From Virgibacillus proomii (lineage in GTDB: Bacteria; Bacillota; Bacilli; Bacillales; Amphibacillaceae): DNA of 61,746 nt. The first letter of the stretch is position 1, and every line of letters starts with the position of its first letter. A program made the position numbers and the translations under genes. Positions 24,179 to 33,249 of this stretch are shown one piece after another. Below the pieces are notes generated by a model, which saw only the letters and a program-made list of their open reading frames with translations, did no database searches and was not told the origin of the DNA. The DNA lies in NCBI RefSeq assembly GCF_018916875.1, contig NZ_JAHLNO010000012.1:1-61746 (forward strand), written 5' to 3'.

Positions 24179-24499
24179 ATGGACGTTTTAATATTCATTT
24201 CTATGTTATCTGTAGCAGGACTTTCGACAGCTGTTATAGCGCAGGCTTTCGAAATCAAGAAATCAAGGAAGAAAATCGAACATTACAACGAAATAGAAAC
24301 CGACGAAGGAACGATTGTATGTGTCGAATTTACTGACTGCGACACGCAGGTAGTTAAAGGAGTTAGAACGGTCAGTTCGGAGGACATGGGAATCACCTTA
24401 CGAGCACCTAACGGAGATGTAGTAGCTACTATCAAACCCGAATTAGTTCGGGCGGTCTACGCCGAACATGCGGTAACAGCAGAGGAGGCTTCCGAATAA
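24179..24499 (+). CDS. Membrane-anchored hypothetical protein
   Basis: The 106-aa product starts right after the preceding stop. One N-terminal transmembrane helix (VLIFISMLSVAGLSTAVIA) and a soluble beta-rich domain. It is part of a run of three consecutive small membrane-protein genes (24017-24784). Confidence 0.55.
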   Translation: MDVLIFISMLSVAGLSTAVIAQAFEIKKSRKKIEHYNEIETDEGTIVCVEFTDCDTQVVKGVRTVSSEDMGITLRAPNGDVVATIKPELVRAVYAEHAVTAEEASE

Positions 24500-24784
24500 A
24501 TGTCATACATAAAAGATGCTTTAGTCGTAATTTTGGCTGTAATACTAGCCGTAATTATTTTCGTGGGGGCTATAATCGTTACGGTAAGTGTTGGGTATTT
24601 TATCGGTATGGTTATCGCAATAATGCCGTTTGTTAGCGACTTGCTTATAAATGGGGTCGGAGTAACTAAGCAACAAATCCCGGTAATTACTGCGTGGATG
24701 GCGGTACTCAGACTCGTAGTTACAACCAGTATTAGCTTCAGAAACTGGAAGGAGTTGACGCTTAATGCGGATGACCACCGATAA
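24500..24784 (+). CDS. Small integral membrane protein
   Basis: The 94-aa product starts right after the preceding stop. Two or three hydrophobic helices (ALVVILAVILAVIIFVGAII; SVGYFIGMVIAIMPFV). Holin-like topology, but its early-region position argues against lysis. Function unknown. Confidence 0.55.
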   Translation: MSYIKDALVVILAVILAVIIFVGAIIVTVSVGYFIGMVIAIMPFVSDLLINGVGVTKQQIPVITAWMAVLRLVVTTSISFRNWKELTLNADDHR

Positions 24785-25022
24785 TCGCATCGAAACCTTA
24801 CGTAAAATATACGCTGATCAAAGACGGGAATTTAACGAGATTAAACGCAAACAGGAGGACTTGTTAGAGCGTAGAGTCGAATTGGATAAGAAAGAACGTG
24901 AAGTACTACGCGGAATAATGGATACGGAAATAATGCTGGAAAGGTTCGGAATAATGGCGGAAAAGGACTACGAGGCTAATTTGCGGAAGGGGAGTCGAAA
25001 TGCAGAAAAAGAACGTGGTTAA
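24765..25022 (+). CDS. Small coiled-coil protein
   Basis: The 85-aa product overlaps the preceding gene by 20 bp with RBS AAGGAGTTG. It is almost entirely charged coiled coil (REFNEIKRKQEDLLERRVEL). No assigned function. Confidence 0.55.
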   Translation: MRMTTDNRIETLRKIYADQRREFNEIKRKQEDLLERRVELDKKEREVLRGIMDTEIMLERFGIMAEKDYEANLRKGSRNAEKERG

Positions 25023-25461
25023 GCGTATGAAAGAAGTCGAAGAACCTGAGAGCGTAGAGATAACGTGTAATAAGTGCGGTAAAACAAAGACTGCCGTAAT
25101 TATTGCGGAGAAATATGACTTCGTCAGGGATGAGTTTCACGAATTCTTAGCTACGTTTGGTTACGGCAGTAGTTTCGATTTAGAATATTGGAGTTTCGAT
25201 CTGTGCGAAAATTGCTTAGTCGACATAGTTAAAACGTTTAAATACGTTCCAAAAGGCTTTCGTATTGACCAGCAATACCCACTTGTAAAAGACGAAAGCA
25301 AAGAACATCAAGCGCTGTTTGACGATTGGAAGAACGGCAAGGAGTGGGATGAGTTTAGATATAAATCAGATGACGAACTAAACAACTTACGAAATTTATT
25401 TGATGACGGTTATATTGACGAAGTAATAGCGAAAAGAAAGGAAGAAGGAGAAAACAATTGA
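25000..25461 (+). CDS. Zinc-binding hypothetical protein
   Basis: The 153-aa product overlaps the preceding gene by 23 bp with RBS GGGGAG. Two Cys pairs (CNKCGK and CENC) could hold zinc; in between lies an aromatic segment DLEYWSFDL. The pattern is typical of small phage proteins of unknown role. It overlaps nrdI by 4 bp. Confidence 0.55.
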   Translation: MQKKNVVKRMKEVEEPESVEITCNKCGKTKTAVIIAEKYDFVRDEFHEFLATFGYGSSFDLEYWSFDLCENCLVDIVKTFKYVPKGFRIDQQYPLVKDESKEHQALFDDWKNGKEWDEFRYKSDDELNNLRNLFDDGYIDEVIAKRKEEGENN

Positions 25462-25844
25462 TTAAACAACGCAAACAGTCTGGACGTAAGCTCGACATTT
25501 ACTACTACTCTATAACAGGAAATACCCGATCATTCGCCGAGCGGTTCACGCACCTAAGTAACGTTTACCGAATCCCGATTTCCGAAAACTACCCCACGCA
25601 GGAATTTATCGTATTTACTCCGACCTACAACTTCGGCGAAGTCCCTGCGCCAGTAAGTCGGTTTTTAGAAAAGTACAGCGAGTATTTAGTCGGTGTAGTT
25701 GCGTTTGGTAATCGGAATTGGGGAGGGTATTACGCTAAAGCAGGAGAATTGATCGCTAAGAAATTCAATGTTCCGTTACTAAAGCGAATTGAATTGCGTG
25801 GTACGGACAAGGATTACGAATTTATAAAGGGGCTGTTAAGTTGA
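25458..25844 (+). CDS. nrdI: NrdI flavodoxin
   Basis: The 128-aa product is the flavodoxin that helps assemble the Mn-tyrosyl radical of class Ib ribonucleotide reductase. The FMN phosphate loop YYSITGNTRSF and the segment GVVAFGNRNWGGYYAKAGE are both present. It is the first gene of nrdI-nrdE-nrdF and overlaps both neighbours by 4 bp. Confidence 0.92.
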   Translation: MIKQRKQSGRKLDIYYYSITGNTRSFAERFTHLSNVYRIPISENYPTQEFIVFTPTYNFGEVPAPVSRFLEKYSEYLVGVVAFGNRNWGGYYAKAGELIAKKFNVPLLKRIELRGTDKDYEFIKGLLS

Positions 25845-27560
25845 CAGACTTAAGCAAAACGCATATTGAGTTAAATAATGAAATTATGTTACGTGACGAT
25901 AACGGAGTATTGCAATTCGACAAAGACAAAGAAGCGGTAAGGGCGTATTTTATCGACCACGTTAACAACCGAATGAAGTGGTTTCATTCGCTGGAAGAAA
26001 AGATAAAATTCCTCGTCGAATTTAACTACTACGACAAGCAATTAATCGATAAATACACAACGGACGAAGTTAAGCGAGTGTTCAAATACGCTTATTCGTT
26101 TAAATTTCGTTTTCCTTCGTACATGTCCGCGAAGAAGTTTTACGATAATTACGCACTTAAAACTAACGACAAACAGTTATACCTAGAACGGTACGAAGAT
26201 CGTGTTAGTATTGTCGCTTTATACTTCGGAGATGGAGACGTTAATAAGGCGTTGGATTTCGCACATATTTTAATTACGCAACAGTACCAACCGGCAACCC
26301 CGACGTTTCTTAACGTTGGGAAAGCACGTAGAGGCGAGTTTGTTTCGTGTTTCCTGCTCGAATGTGGCGATAGTTTGAACGACATCAACATGATGAATTC
26401 TACTGCTCGACAGTTATCTAAAAAAGGCGGGGGAATCTCGATCAACTTATCTAAAACACGCGCTAAAGGTGAGTCGTTAATGGGGTACGAAAATGTAACT
26501 AGCGGAGTTGTTCCGATCATGAAAAACCTCGACCAGTCATTCCGCCATATTAATCAAGCTGGGCAACGTAACGGTTCGGGTAGTGTGTACCTAAACGTAT
26601 TTCATGCGGATATTTATGATTTTTTAGACACAAAGAAAATAAGCGCAGATGAGGACGTAAGGGTAAAAACGCTTAGTATTGGCGTAGTTATACCGGACAA
26701 ATTTATAGAACTAGCTCGTAAGAATAAGCCTGCTTACTTATTTTATCCGCATAACTTATACGAAGTTACCGGGAAATATCTCGATTTAATCGATTTTGAA
26801 GAAGAATACGAGGGTTTAATCAACAATCCGCAGATACGCAAGCAACGAATTGACCCTCGTAATCTATTAGAACGGATAGCAATTACGCAACTAGAGTCGG
26901 GTTATCCATACATAATGTTCGAGGGTAACGTTAATCGGGAACATGCTTTAAATAATCTCGGGAAGGTGACTTTTTCCAATTTATGTAGCGAAATTCTACA
27001 ATATAGCGAGGTATCCGAATATACCGACTATGGCGAAGAAGATATACTCGGTCAAGATATTTCGTGCAATCTCGGCTCGCTAAACATAACGAACGTCATG
27101 AAACATAAGAACATCGAAGGTGCGGTCAAGCACGCAATAGACGCACTAACACGTATTTCCGACGAAACAGACATAAAAAACGCACCAGCCGTAAATAAAG
27201 CTAACGTAGAAATGAGTTCGGTCGGACTCGGCGCAATGAACCTTCACGGTTACTTAGCGCAGCAAGGAATTCCATATGAAAGCGACTTAGCAATCGAATT
27301 TGCAGACGTATTTTTCTCTATTGTTAATTACTGGACGTTGGTTAGGTCGATGGAAATTGCGAAAGAACGTCGCGAAGTATTCAAAGGATTTATCGGAAGT
27401 AAATACGACACAGGTGAGTACTTCGACGAATTTATACAACGTCCTGCCGAGATTAAGTCGGAAAGGATTGCGAAGTTATTTGACGGCATTTTCGTACCTA
27501 AATCGGAGGATTGGCGAAAGCTAAAAGCAGACGTGAAGGAAAACGGTCTTTACCATTCGT
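25841..27560 (+). CDS. nrdE: Class Ib ribonucleotide reductase large subunit NrdE, exon 1
   Basis: NrdE reduces ribonucleotides to deoxyribonucleotides for phage DNA synthesis. Exon 1 encodes residues 1-573 and the first base of codon 574, including the catalytic segments CFLLECGDSLNDI, NGSGSVYLNVFH, CNLGSLNITN and VGLGAMNLHGYLA. TTG start overlapping nrdI. The reading frame runs into a stop 20 bp after the exon end, inside a group I intron. Joining 27560 to 28665 gives CAT-TCG-T/AT-AGA ([12 protein letters not shown]), the family sequence, and a 700-aa protein, the normal NrdE length. Confidence 0.93.
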
Positions 27561-28664
27561 TAAATCTTAGCGACTTCCTATAGTAATGTAGGTCGAAAAC
27601 GAGTTAAATTGCTGGGAAGCCTTAAAGACCTTAACACCACAACGTAGCTGGAAACGGCAGGCGTGATGGTAGGCGAAAGCCGGAAAAAAGTTTAGGTATG
27701 GTGTATGGCAAAACCTAACCACTAGTACAATAGGCGATCAGCAGCGAAACGCCGTGTAGGCGGACGTTCAACGACTATAATACTCGAACCCTCCGAAAGT
27801 AGAAAGGAAATGATGTTCGAGATAAGGGATTACTCTCATAGAAAATATGTCAATCTGATAGATACCGAGTGTTTACTGTGTTATAGGAAATTTAAAATAC
27901 CCGCTAACAATAAAGGCAGGATTATCACGTGTTGCGACTACTGTTCATCTGTAATACTAAGTATGAAGAAAACGACAGGTAGTTATCACCAGTGTAAAAT
28001 GTGCGATAAACCGGTATTTGTTACAGACAGGAAGCGTAGGAAAGTTAAAAGAATTTATTGCAGTAGAAAATGCGCTAATTTAGGTTGGAGTACTTACCAT
28101 GAAAATAGAGGGACAGGGAAGAAGTATTACGGACCCAATTGGTTGAATCAGAGAAGAAAGTGCCGTAAGAGAGATGATTACAAATGCGCAGACTGTGGTA
28201 TTTCCGAAGAAGATTACGGGAAAGAGATGTCCGTTCACCACATTAGACCATTCGTTTATTTTGCTAGCTACCAACAAGCTAATAAACTAGAAAATCTCGT
28301 GTCAGTGTGCGAAGACTGTCACAGAAAAAGACATAGTGGTGAAGAACATCCCTCTAAATTTGATATGAACTTAATTGTAGCAGATACAAAACCTAAAGTC
28401 AAAATAATGCAAAAGAAAAAGGCACAAAAAGTTTATGATTTGTTAATTACTACAGATAAAACCCTTGCGGAAATATCTAGGGAAACTGGACTTTCGTATG
28501 GAGGGGTCAGTAAAATATATCACGGAACACGCTGGAAAGAATTATACAATAAACCAGCAGTGCTAACAAATCCAAGAAGGTGCTCAAGAGACTAACTAAA
28601 ATCTTTCGGAGGGTTATGGTATAGTCTACTCCCTAAAAATACAGCGAAAGCTGGGGTATAAAGG
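27561..28664 (+). mobile_element. Group I intron in nrdE (1104 nt) with HNH gene
   Basis: The 5' exon ends in U and the intron ends in G, as group I introns require. P1 pairs exon UCGU with intron GCGA over a 9-nt loop. Core elements are visible: AATTGCTGGGAAGCC (P3/P4 side), ATCAGCAGCGAA and ACGTTCAACGACTATA (P7 side). P9 is an 11-bp perfect stem CCCTCCGAAAG (27789-27799) with CTTTCGGAGGG (28603-28613), and the HNH endonuclease gene sits in its loop. GACTATA (27773) can also pair with TATAGTC (28620). Self-splicing restores nrdE. Confidence 0.92.
27810..28595 (+). CDS. HNH homing endonuclease (intron-encoded)
   Basis: The 261-aa product should cut intronless nrdE alleles and so spread the intron. 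Several Cys pairs in the N-terminal half (CLLCYRK, CCDYCS, CKMCDK, CSRKCA) suggest zinc ribbons. The HNH core reads CADCG ... VHHIRPFVYF ... NKLENLVSVCEDCHRKRH (about residues 128-174). The C-terminus (ISRETGLSYGGVSKIYHG) is a DNA-binding helix-turn-helix of the NUMOD/IENR type. ATG at 27810 or 27813. Confidence 0.88.
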   Translation: MMFEIRDYSHRKYVNLIDTECLLCYRKFKIPANNKGRIITCCDYCSSVILSMKKTTGSYHQCKMCDKPVFVTDRKRRKVKRIYCSRKCANLGWSTYHENRGTGKKYYGPNWLNQRRKCRKRDDYKCADCGISEEDYGKEMSVHHIRPFVYFASYQQANKLENLVSVCEDCHRKRHSGEEHPSKFDMNLIVADTKPKVKIMQKKKAQKVYDLLITTDKTLAEISRETGLSYGGVSKIYHGTRWKELYNKPAVLTNPRRCSRD

Positions 28665-29047
28665 ATAGACAAGCAATCGCACCTACGGGAAGTATTTCGT
28701 ACGTACAATCGGCAACGGCGTCGGTAATGCCGATTATGGAGCGGATTGAAGATCGGCTGTATGGTGACAGCAAGACGTATTACCCTATGCCGGGGTTATC
28801 TCCGCAAACGTGGTTTTTATACAAAGAGGCGTATGATATGTCGATGTATAAAGTTATAGATCTAATAGCAACTATTCAACGCCATATCGATCAAGGAATT
28901 TCCTTTACGTTGTTTATCAAGGACTCAACGACAACTCGCGAATTAACTCGTATTCAAATGTACGCACACCACAAAGGAATCAAAACGCTGTATTACGTAA
29001 GGCAGAAAGATCAAGGCAACGAGGAGTGTGTTTCTTGTCAAATTTAA
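28665..29047 (+). CDS. nrdE: NrdE, exon 2
   Basis: Exon 2 completes codon 574 and encodes residues 575-700: the substrate loop [25 protein letters not shown] and the redox-active C-terminal tail EECVSCQI. Without splicing it has no start signal of its own. It overlaps the nrdF start by 13 bp. Confidence 0.92.
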
Positions 29048-30024
29048 ACGAAAATTTAACCGATATTATAACCGCAGCCAACTGGAACGAACCAGACGAC
29101 GAATTCACGGAAATGTTCGCCTTGCAGAACCTCCGTCAATTCTGGCTTCCAGAAGAAATCTCGTTAACTAGCGACACTTTGACGTGGAAGTCGTTGTCCC
29201 AGCGAGAAAAGGACGCATACAAAAAAGTACTCGCAGGGTTAACGCTGCTCGATACGCTACAGGGAGATGTCGGAATGTCAAAAATAGCCGATCACATTCC
29301 CTCACATCAGCAAAAAGCGGTATTAACGTTTATGGGCGGTATGGAAAACCTCGTCCATGCACGGAGTTACTCGAATATCTTCTTGACGTTAGCTTCCTCA
29401 GAAGAAATTGAACAACTATTCGCTTGGGTTAACGACAATCAGTATTTACAGCGGAAAGGTAAAGTAATTGATGGTTATTATCGTAGCATCACGGGATATG
29501 ACTTATCGTTATATAAAGCAATGGTTGCATCAGTTGCTTTAGAGTCGTTCTTATTTTACAGCGGGTTTTATTATCCGTTGTATATGGCAGGTCACGGAAA
29601 ACTCATCGGCAGCGGCGAAATTATTAACTTAATTATTCGCGACGAGTCAATTCATGGTGTTTATGTTGGCTTATTGGCGCAAAAACTGCTCGAAAATTAT
29701 CCGACAGAAACTCGAAAGGAAATGCGGAGCTTCACCGTCGATTTATTCAACGACCTGCTCGAAAATGAAATCGAATATACACGCGACGTGTACGCAGGGC
29801 TGGACGTAGAACAAGACGTTATCCAATTCGTTAAATACAACGCAAATAAGGCGTTAAATAACCTCGGATATGACGGTATTTACGAGGTTGACGAAGTAAA
29901 CCCGATTGTTATTAACGGGTTAGACACGAAGTCCAAGTCGCACGACTTCTTTTCGACGAAAGGAAACTCGTATAAAAAGGCGTTAGTTGAGCCGATTAGG
30001 ACGGAAGATTTTTATTTCGGCTAA
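29035..30024 (+). CDS. nrdF: Class Ib ribonucleotide reductase small subunit NrdF
   Basis: NrdF carries the tyrosyl radical. TTG at 29035 is chosen because GAGGAG lies 8 bp upstream; an upstream GTG at 29026 overlaps that RBS. The 329-aa product has the metal ligands: Asp in TLLDTLQGD, Glu and His in [11 protein letters not shown] (with the radical Tyr), Glu in VALESFLFY and Glu/His in [13 protein letters not shown]. Downstream is a hairpin AACTTGTAA/TTACAAGTT. Confidence 0.93.
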   Translation: MSNLNENLTDIITAANWNEPDDEFTEMFALQNLRQFWLPEEISLTSDTLTWKSLSQREKDAYKKVLAGLTLLDTLQGDVGMSKIADHIPSHQQKAVLTFMGGMENLVHARSYSNIFLTLASSEEIEQLFAWVNDNQYLQRKGKVIDGYYRSITGYDLSLYKAMVASVALESFLFYSGFYYPLYMAGHGKLIGSGEIINLIIRDESIHGVYVGLLAQKLLENYPTETRKEMRSFTVDLFNDLLENEIEYTRDVYAGLDVEQDVIQFVKYNANKALNNLGYDGIYEVDEVNPIVINGLDTKSKSHDFFSTKGNSYKKALVEPIRTEDFYFG

Positions 30025-30026
30025 GC

Positions 30027-30051
30027 AACTTGTAAATAAAACTTACAAGTT
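30027..30051 (+). terminator. Hairpin after nrdF
   Basis: AACTTGTAA (30027-30035) pairs with TTACAAGTT (30043-30051). Only a weak T-rich tail follows, so it may be a processing or stability element rather than a full terminator. Confidence 0.45.
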
Positions 30052-30096
30052 CGTAATTAACTGTATCACTTTCAAACATTTAGGAGGGATTTACGG

Positions 30097-30234
30097 ATGA
30101 ACAAGCAAAATCAACGCAAAGAAAAGTTCATCGAAGTTATGGCGTATATTATCGTAGGCACAGGCGTGGGGCTTATCGTGCTTACTGCCTTGGCATTGTT
30201 CGTAAGGTTCGTGTTGATTCCGTTGTTCAGCTAA
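30097..30234 (+). CDS. Small single-span membrane protein, 45 aa
   Basis: ATG behind TAGGAGGG. Basic N-terminus (MNKQNQRKEKF) and one long hydrophobic helix (AYIIVGTGVGLIVLTALALF). No assigned function. Confidence 0.55.
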   Translation: MNKQNQRKEKFIEVMAYIIVGTGVGLIVLTALALFVRFVLIPLFS

Positions 30235-30258
30235 ATAAAACGTAGAGGAGACGGTTAT

Positions 30259-30465
30259 ATGACGAATAGAGAAACGTTGTTAAAAATTCTTAAAAACCTT
30301 AAAAATTTATCGTGGTCAACAATGGACGCACCATACCATGGAGTATCGGCAGAACAAGAATCGGCTATTTATTTTTCGATTAATAAAGCGTTAGAAGGTA
30401 CGGGAATAACAGAGCAAGACGTTATAAATGGAGATTACTTAGAGTTGATTAACAAGGAGGATTAA
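30259..30465 (+). CDS. Small hypothetical protein, 68 aa
   Basis: ATG behind AGAGGAGACG. Contains WSTMDAPYHGVSAEQESAIY; no family known to me. It sits 3 bp before the dUTPase gene. Confidence 0.55.
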   Translation: MTNRETLLKILKNLKNLSWSTMDAPYHGVSAEQESAIYFSINKALEGTGITEQDVINGDYLELINKED

Positions 30466-30468
30466 TAT

Positions 30469-31692
30469 ATGACGAAAGATAAATCGGAAAATATCCCGGA
30501 AAGTATTCCAATTAAACGAAATAGCGAAGAACAGGAGAAAGCGAAGGGAGCAACAAGGTGGGTTATCTCTAAAAAAGCATCATCGACGATCACCTTACCT
30601 AAAGGTCACGGAAATAACGGAGAATTAACCGTAGGCTTCAAGCGCCTATCCCCCGACGCTATTATCCCTACGAAAGCACACGCAACTGATTCCGGGTTTG
30701 ACCTGTACGCAAGTGAGGACGTAATTATCGAGCCGGGCGAAACGGCGCTTGTGCCCACAGGAATCGCAGTACAGTTGCCTGAGGGTTGCGAGGCGCAAGT
30801 GAGACCGAAGTCGGGAATTACGAGCAAGACGAAACTTCGCGTACAATTAGGCACGGTAGATAACGGATATACCGGCGAGGTTAAGGTGATTGTCGATAAT
30901 ATTTCTAACTTAAGTTATGACTTACAGTCAGATGACCCATGGGTTATTCAATCATTAGGAGCAGACAGAAAAAGAATTACAGACGTGGCGGTATGTACTG
31001 ATGGGGATTTAGTGGAGTTAGACATGCGGTTTCCTTTGGGGACAGCTTTAATAGAAAAAGGCGACAAAATCGCCCAGCTAGTCGTCCAGTATTTACCGCA
31101 AGTCACGGCGGTTGAGGTTGACGATTTAGGCGAGGAAACGGCCAGAGGCGTAGGCGGATTCGGGAGTACGGGCGTTAGACACGAAAAGGAGGCACGGGAA
31201 CGTGAACGAAAGCGAACGCGAGTTAAGAGTGATAATGTACGAACAGGCGTTAAAGATAAACGAACTAGAGAACGAGATGGACGAAATGAAAGACAGACTC
31301 AACATGACGTCAATAGCAATAACAATAGGGTGCTTAACGATAGTGGTAATTATCGGGATGATGTTTCTAATGGAGTTAGTTCGCTAGGCACGTTCGAAGT
31401 TACTGCATATACCGCAGACTGTCAAGGATGTACCGGAACTACCAAGAGCGGACAAGACGTGAGCAACACGATATACTCCCAGGAAGGTTTGCGAGTGATT
31501 GCAGTAGACTCTAACGTAATTCCTTTAGGCAGTACGGTGGAATTATCGTTTAGTGGTGGGGAGACTGTACGAGCTAAAGCGATAGATACGGGAGGCGCAA
31601 TTAAAGGTAGTCGGATTGATTTACTGATGGAAACGGAAGCAGAGGCGTTGGAGTTTGGTCGTCAGTCTGTAAACGTGAAAATAATTGATTAA
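30469..31692 (+). CDS. dut: dUTPase fused to a 3D domain
   Basis: This 407-aa product joins two unrelated domains. Residues ~45-240 are a trimeric dUTPase that keeps uracil out of DNA: ATDSGFDLYA (motif 1), RPKSGI (2), GTVDNGYTGEV (3), KGDKIAQLVV (4) and RGVGGFGSTG (5), with an insertion of ~50 residues between motifs 3 and 4. Residues ~245-305 are a low-complexity charged linker. Residues ~308-407 are a 3D domain (FEVTAYTADCQGC, VIPLGSTVELSF, KAIDTGGAIKGSRIDLLM), known from cell-wall lytic enzymes. The linker overlaps another ORF in a second frame. Confidence 0.85.
   Translation: MTKDKSENIPESIPIKRNSEEQEKAKGATRWVISKKASSTITLPKGHGNNGELTVGFKRLSPDAIIPTKAHATDSGFDLYASEDVIIEPGETALVPTGIAVQLPEGCEAQVRPKSGITSKTKLRVQLGTVDNGYTGEVKVIVDNISNLSYDLQSDDPWVIQSLGADRKRITDVAVCTDGDLVELDMRFPLGTALIEKGDKIAQLVVQYLPQVTAVEVDDLGEETARGVGGFGSTGVRHEKEARERERKRTRVKSDNVRTGVKDKRTRERDGRNERQTQHDVNSNNNRVLNDSGNYRDDVSNGVSSLGTFEVTAYTADCQGCTGTTKSGQDVSNTIYSQEGLRVIAVDSNVIPLGSTVELSFSGGETVRAKAIDTGGAIKGSRIDLLMETEAEALEFGRQSVNVKIID
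31202..31387 (+). CDS. Overprinted small coiled-coil/membrane protein
   Basis: The 61-aa ORF lies in the +1 frame inside the dUTPase-3D gene. GTG start behind AAAAGGAGG (spacing about 10). It has a heptad-like helix (QALKINELENEMDEMKDRL) and one transmembrane helix (IAITIGCLTIVVIIGMMFLM). It ends exactly where the 3D domain begins in the other frame. In the past it may have been the membrane anchor of the 3D domain. A real RBS and a sensible protein make it more than a shadow. Confidence 0.55.
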   Translation: MNESERELRVIMYEQALKINELENEMDEMKDRLNMTSIAITIGCLTIVVIIGMMFLMELVR

Positions 31693-31705
31693 AGGAGCGG
31701 ATTAT

Positions 31706-32533
31706 ATGAAGCTACACTACATTATTGACGAAGAATTGAGCGGAAAACAAACGAAGGTTGAGCGGGAGTATGTCGAGGTTGACCGGGAAGCAGACGTTGG
31801 GGATTATTTCGTATCCCTTGATGATTTAATCGGTATTACTTACGGAACTATATACCGAGTCGAATCACTTACGAAGGATAAAATCCACGGACACAAAGGG
31901 CGTCGGTTCTTTGACGATGAAGGAAGATGGCGAGCTGTTTGGTCGCCTTATAAATATAAAACGTTAGAGCCAACGGGATACGTCCGCATCGACGGCAAGC
32001 GCTATAAACTAGCGGACAGACGGGCGGAGGTTGGCGAATCAGTAATGTACTTATACGAAGGTAAGTCCGACGGGGTCGTTACGAAAGTGACTGACGTAGG
32101 TGTACAGTGTGTAGACGTAGAACCTTATCGAGATGCTGACGAAGAAGGGAACGTCACTAGTCTATATCACGGATTTTATTACGTACTTGAGCCTGCTGAG
32201 GAATCGGAAGAAGAATCTCCGAAAACTACCGAGGACTTGGTCGCAAATCTAGCCGCAGAGGTCGCGAAACTAAAGCGGAGAGTCGAAGGGTTAACTCGTC
32301 TTACAGATACGCACCAATCTACAATAATGCAATTACTCGACCATGCCGACAGCAACCATAAAGATATCGTTAAGCAAGCGGAGGAGTTCGCAGACTTTAA
32401 ACATAGCCCGTCGAAATGGGCGGAACAAAGCGATGTAATCGAATTAAACAAACGTGTTAGCGCGCTAGAATCAAACGTAGAAGCGTCTGGTAAAATCGTG
32501 GAGGTGTATGTAGGTGGTCGAAAATTTAACTAA
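31706..32533 (+). CDS. SH3-like/coiled-coil protein, paralogue of the 17830 product
   Basis: ATG at 31706 behind AAAGGAGCGG is chosen; an upstream TTG overlaps the dUTPase end. The 275-aa product has two beta-rich segments (YVEVDREADVGDYFVSLDD; RAEVGESVMYLYEG) like those of the protein encoded at 17830. A long coiled coil follows (LAAEVAKLKRRVEGLTRLTD, about 175-265). Function unknown. Confidence 0.6.
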   Translation: MKLHYIIDEELSGKQTKVEREYVEVDREADVGDYFVSLDDLIGITYGTIYRVESLTKDKIHGHKGRRFFDDEGRWRAVWSPYKYKTLEPTGYVRIDGKRYKLADRRAEVGESVMYLYEGKSDGVVTKVTDVGVQCVDVEPYRDADEEGNVTSLYHGFYYVLEPAEESEEESPKTTEDLVANLAAEVAKLKRRVEGLTRLTDTHQSTIMQLLDHADSNHKDIVKQAEEFADFKHSPSKWAEQSDVIELNKRVSALESNVEASGKIVEVYVGGRKFN

Positions 32534-32810
32534 GGCGGAGTTTTTCCGCCAAAAATTTGACGATGTGAAAGAGACTATGCCACTTGGATTAATTCGAGAT
32601 TCCGCAGACGTTATTTTCGCAGGTTTGGTATACAACATAGCTTGCGGCAGTGACTCGTTAGCAGTCGAGCATTTACAGGAATTACGGGATTTGGTAGACG
32701 CATGGCTTACGGAAACAGGACGTAATAGCGACGGTTGGTCGCTGACTAATGACGTAAATGAGTATCGGAATAAAATACTGCGGGAGGGGTTTGCGGATGG
32801 AAACGAATAA
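32514..32810 (+). CDS. Hypothetical helical protein
   Basis: The 98-aa product starts at GTG overlapping the preceding gene by 20 bp, RBS GTGGAGGTG. Mostly helical. The middle (GLIRDSADVIFAGLVYNIAC) could be a hydrophobic helix. No family is recognised. Confidence 0.5.
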   Translation: MVENLTKAEFFRQKFDDVKETMPLGLIRDSADVIFAGLVYNIACGSDSLAVEHLQELRDLVDAWLTETGRNSDGWSLTNDVNEYRNKILREGFADGNE

Positions 32811-33249
32811 AATAAGAGTCGTTAATGGGCGTTGGTGGTACGAAGATAAGGTCGGAAAAGTATTTAAGGTACTGCGTACAGAGATTATAGATAATAACGA
32901 AGATGAAGATGATTTATCTACGTATGAAACCTTAAGGATTCACGAGGTAATCGATCCTGACGATAGGGAAGTTTCGTACATATTGGATACAGATTGCGTA
33001 ACAGTAAGCGGAGATCAAGGCGACGCAGTCCAGCACCCGTCCCACTACACGCACGGAAAATACGAAACGATTGACGTCATAGAGGACGTAACTAGTGGGT
33101 ATGGCGATGGGTATATCGCTTATTGCGTCGGAAATGCGGTGAAGTACTTGTACCGTGCGCCGTTTAAGCACGAAAGCCCACTAGAGGACTTGCGGAAGGC
33201 AGCGAAATACATAGAGTTTGCGATTAAGCGGGCGGAGGGGGTTGAGTGA
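32797..33249 (+). CDS. DUF3310-domain protein
   Basis: ATG at 32797 (METNKIRVVNGRWWYED) behind GGGAGGGG is chosen. The C-terminal 65 residues (VQHPSHYTHGKYETIDVIED, then CVGNAVKYLYRAPFK and LEDLRKAAKYIEFAI) are the DUF3310 domain, frequent in phages next to nucleotide-metabolism genes. No activity is established that I can cite. Overlaps the next gene by 4 bp. Confidence 0.75.
   Translation: METNKIRVVNGRWWYEDKVGKVFKVLRTEIIDNNEDEDDLSTYETLRIHEVIDPDDREVSYILDTDCVTVSGDQGDAVQHPSHYTHGKYETIDVIEDVTSGYGDGYIAYCVGNAVKYLYRAPFKHESPLEDLRKAAKYIEFAIKRAEGVE

Noticed and set aside
24500..24784. Holin
   Set aside because: Topology fits loosely, but it is in the early region amid nucleotide-metabolism genes with no endolysin nearby; no evidence of lysis function.
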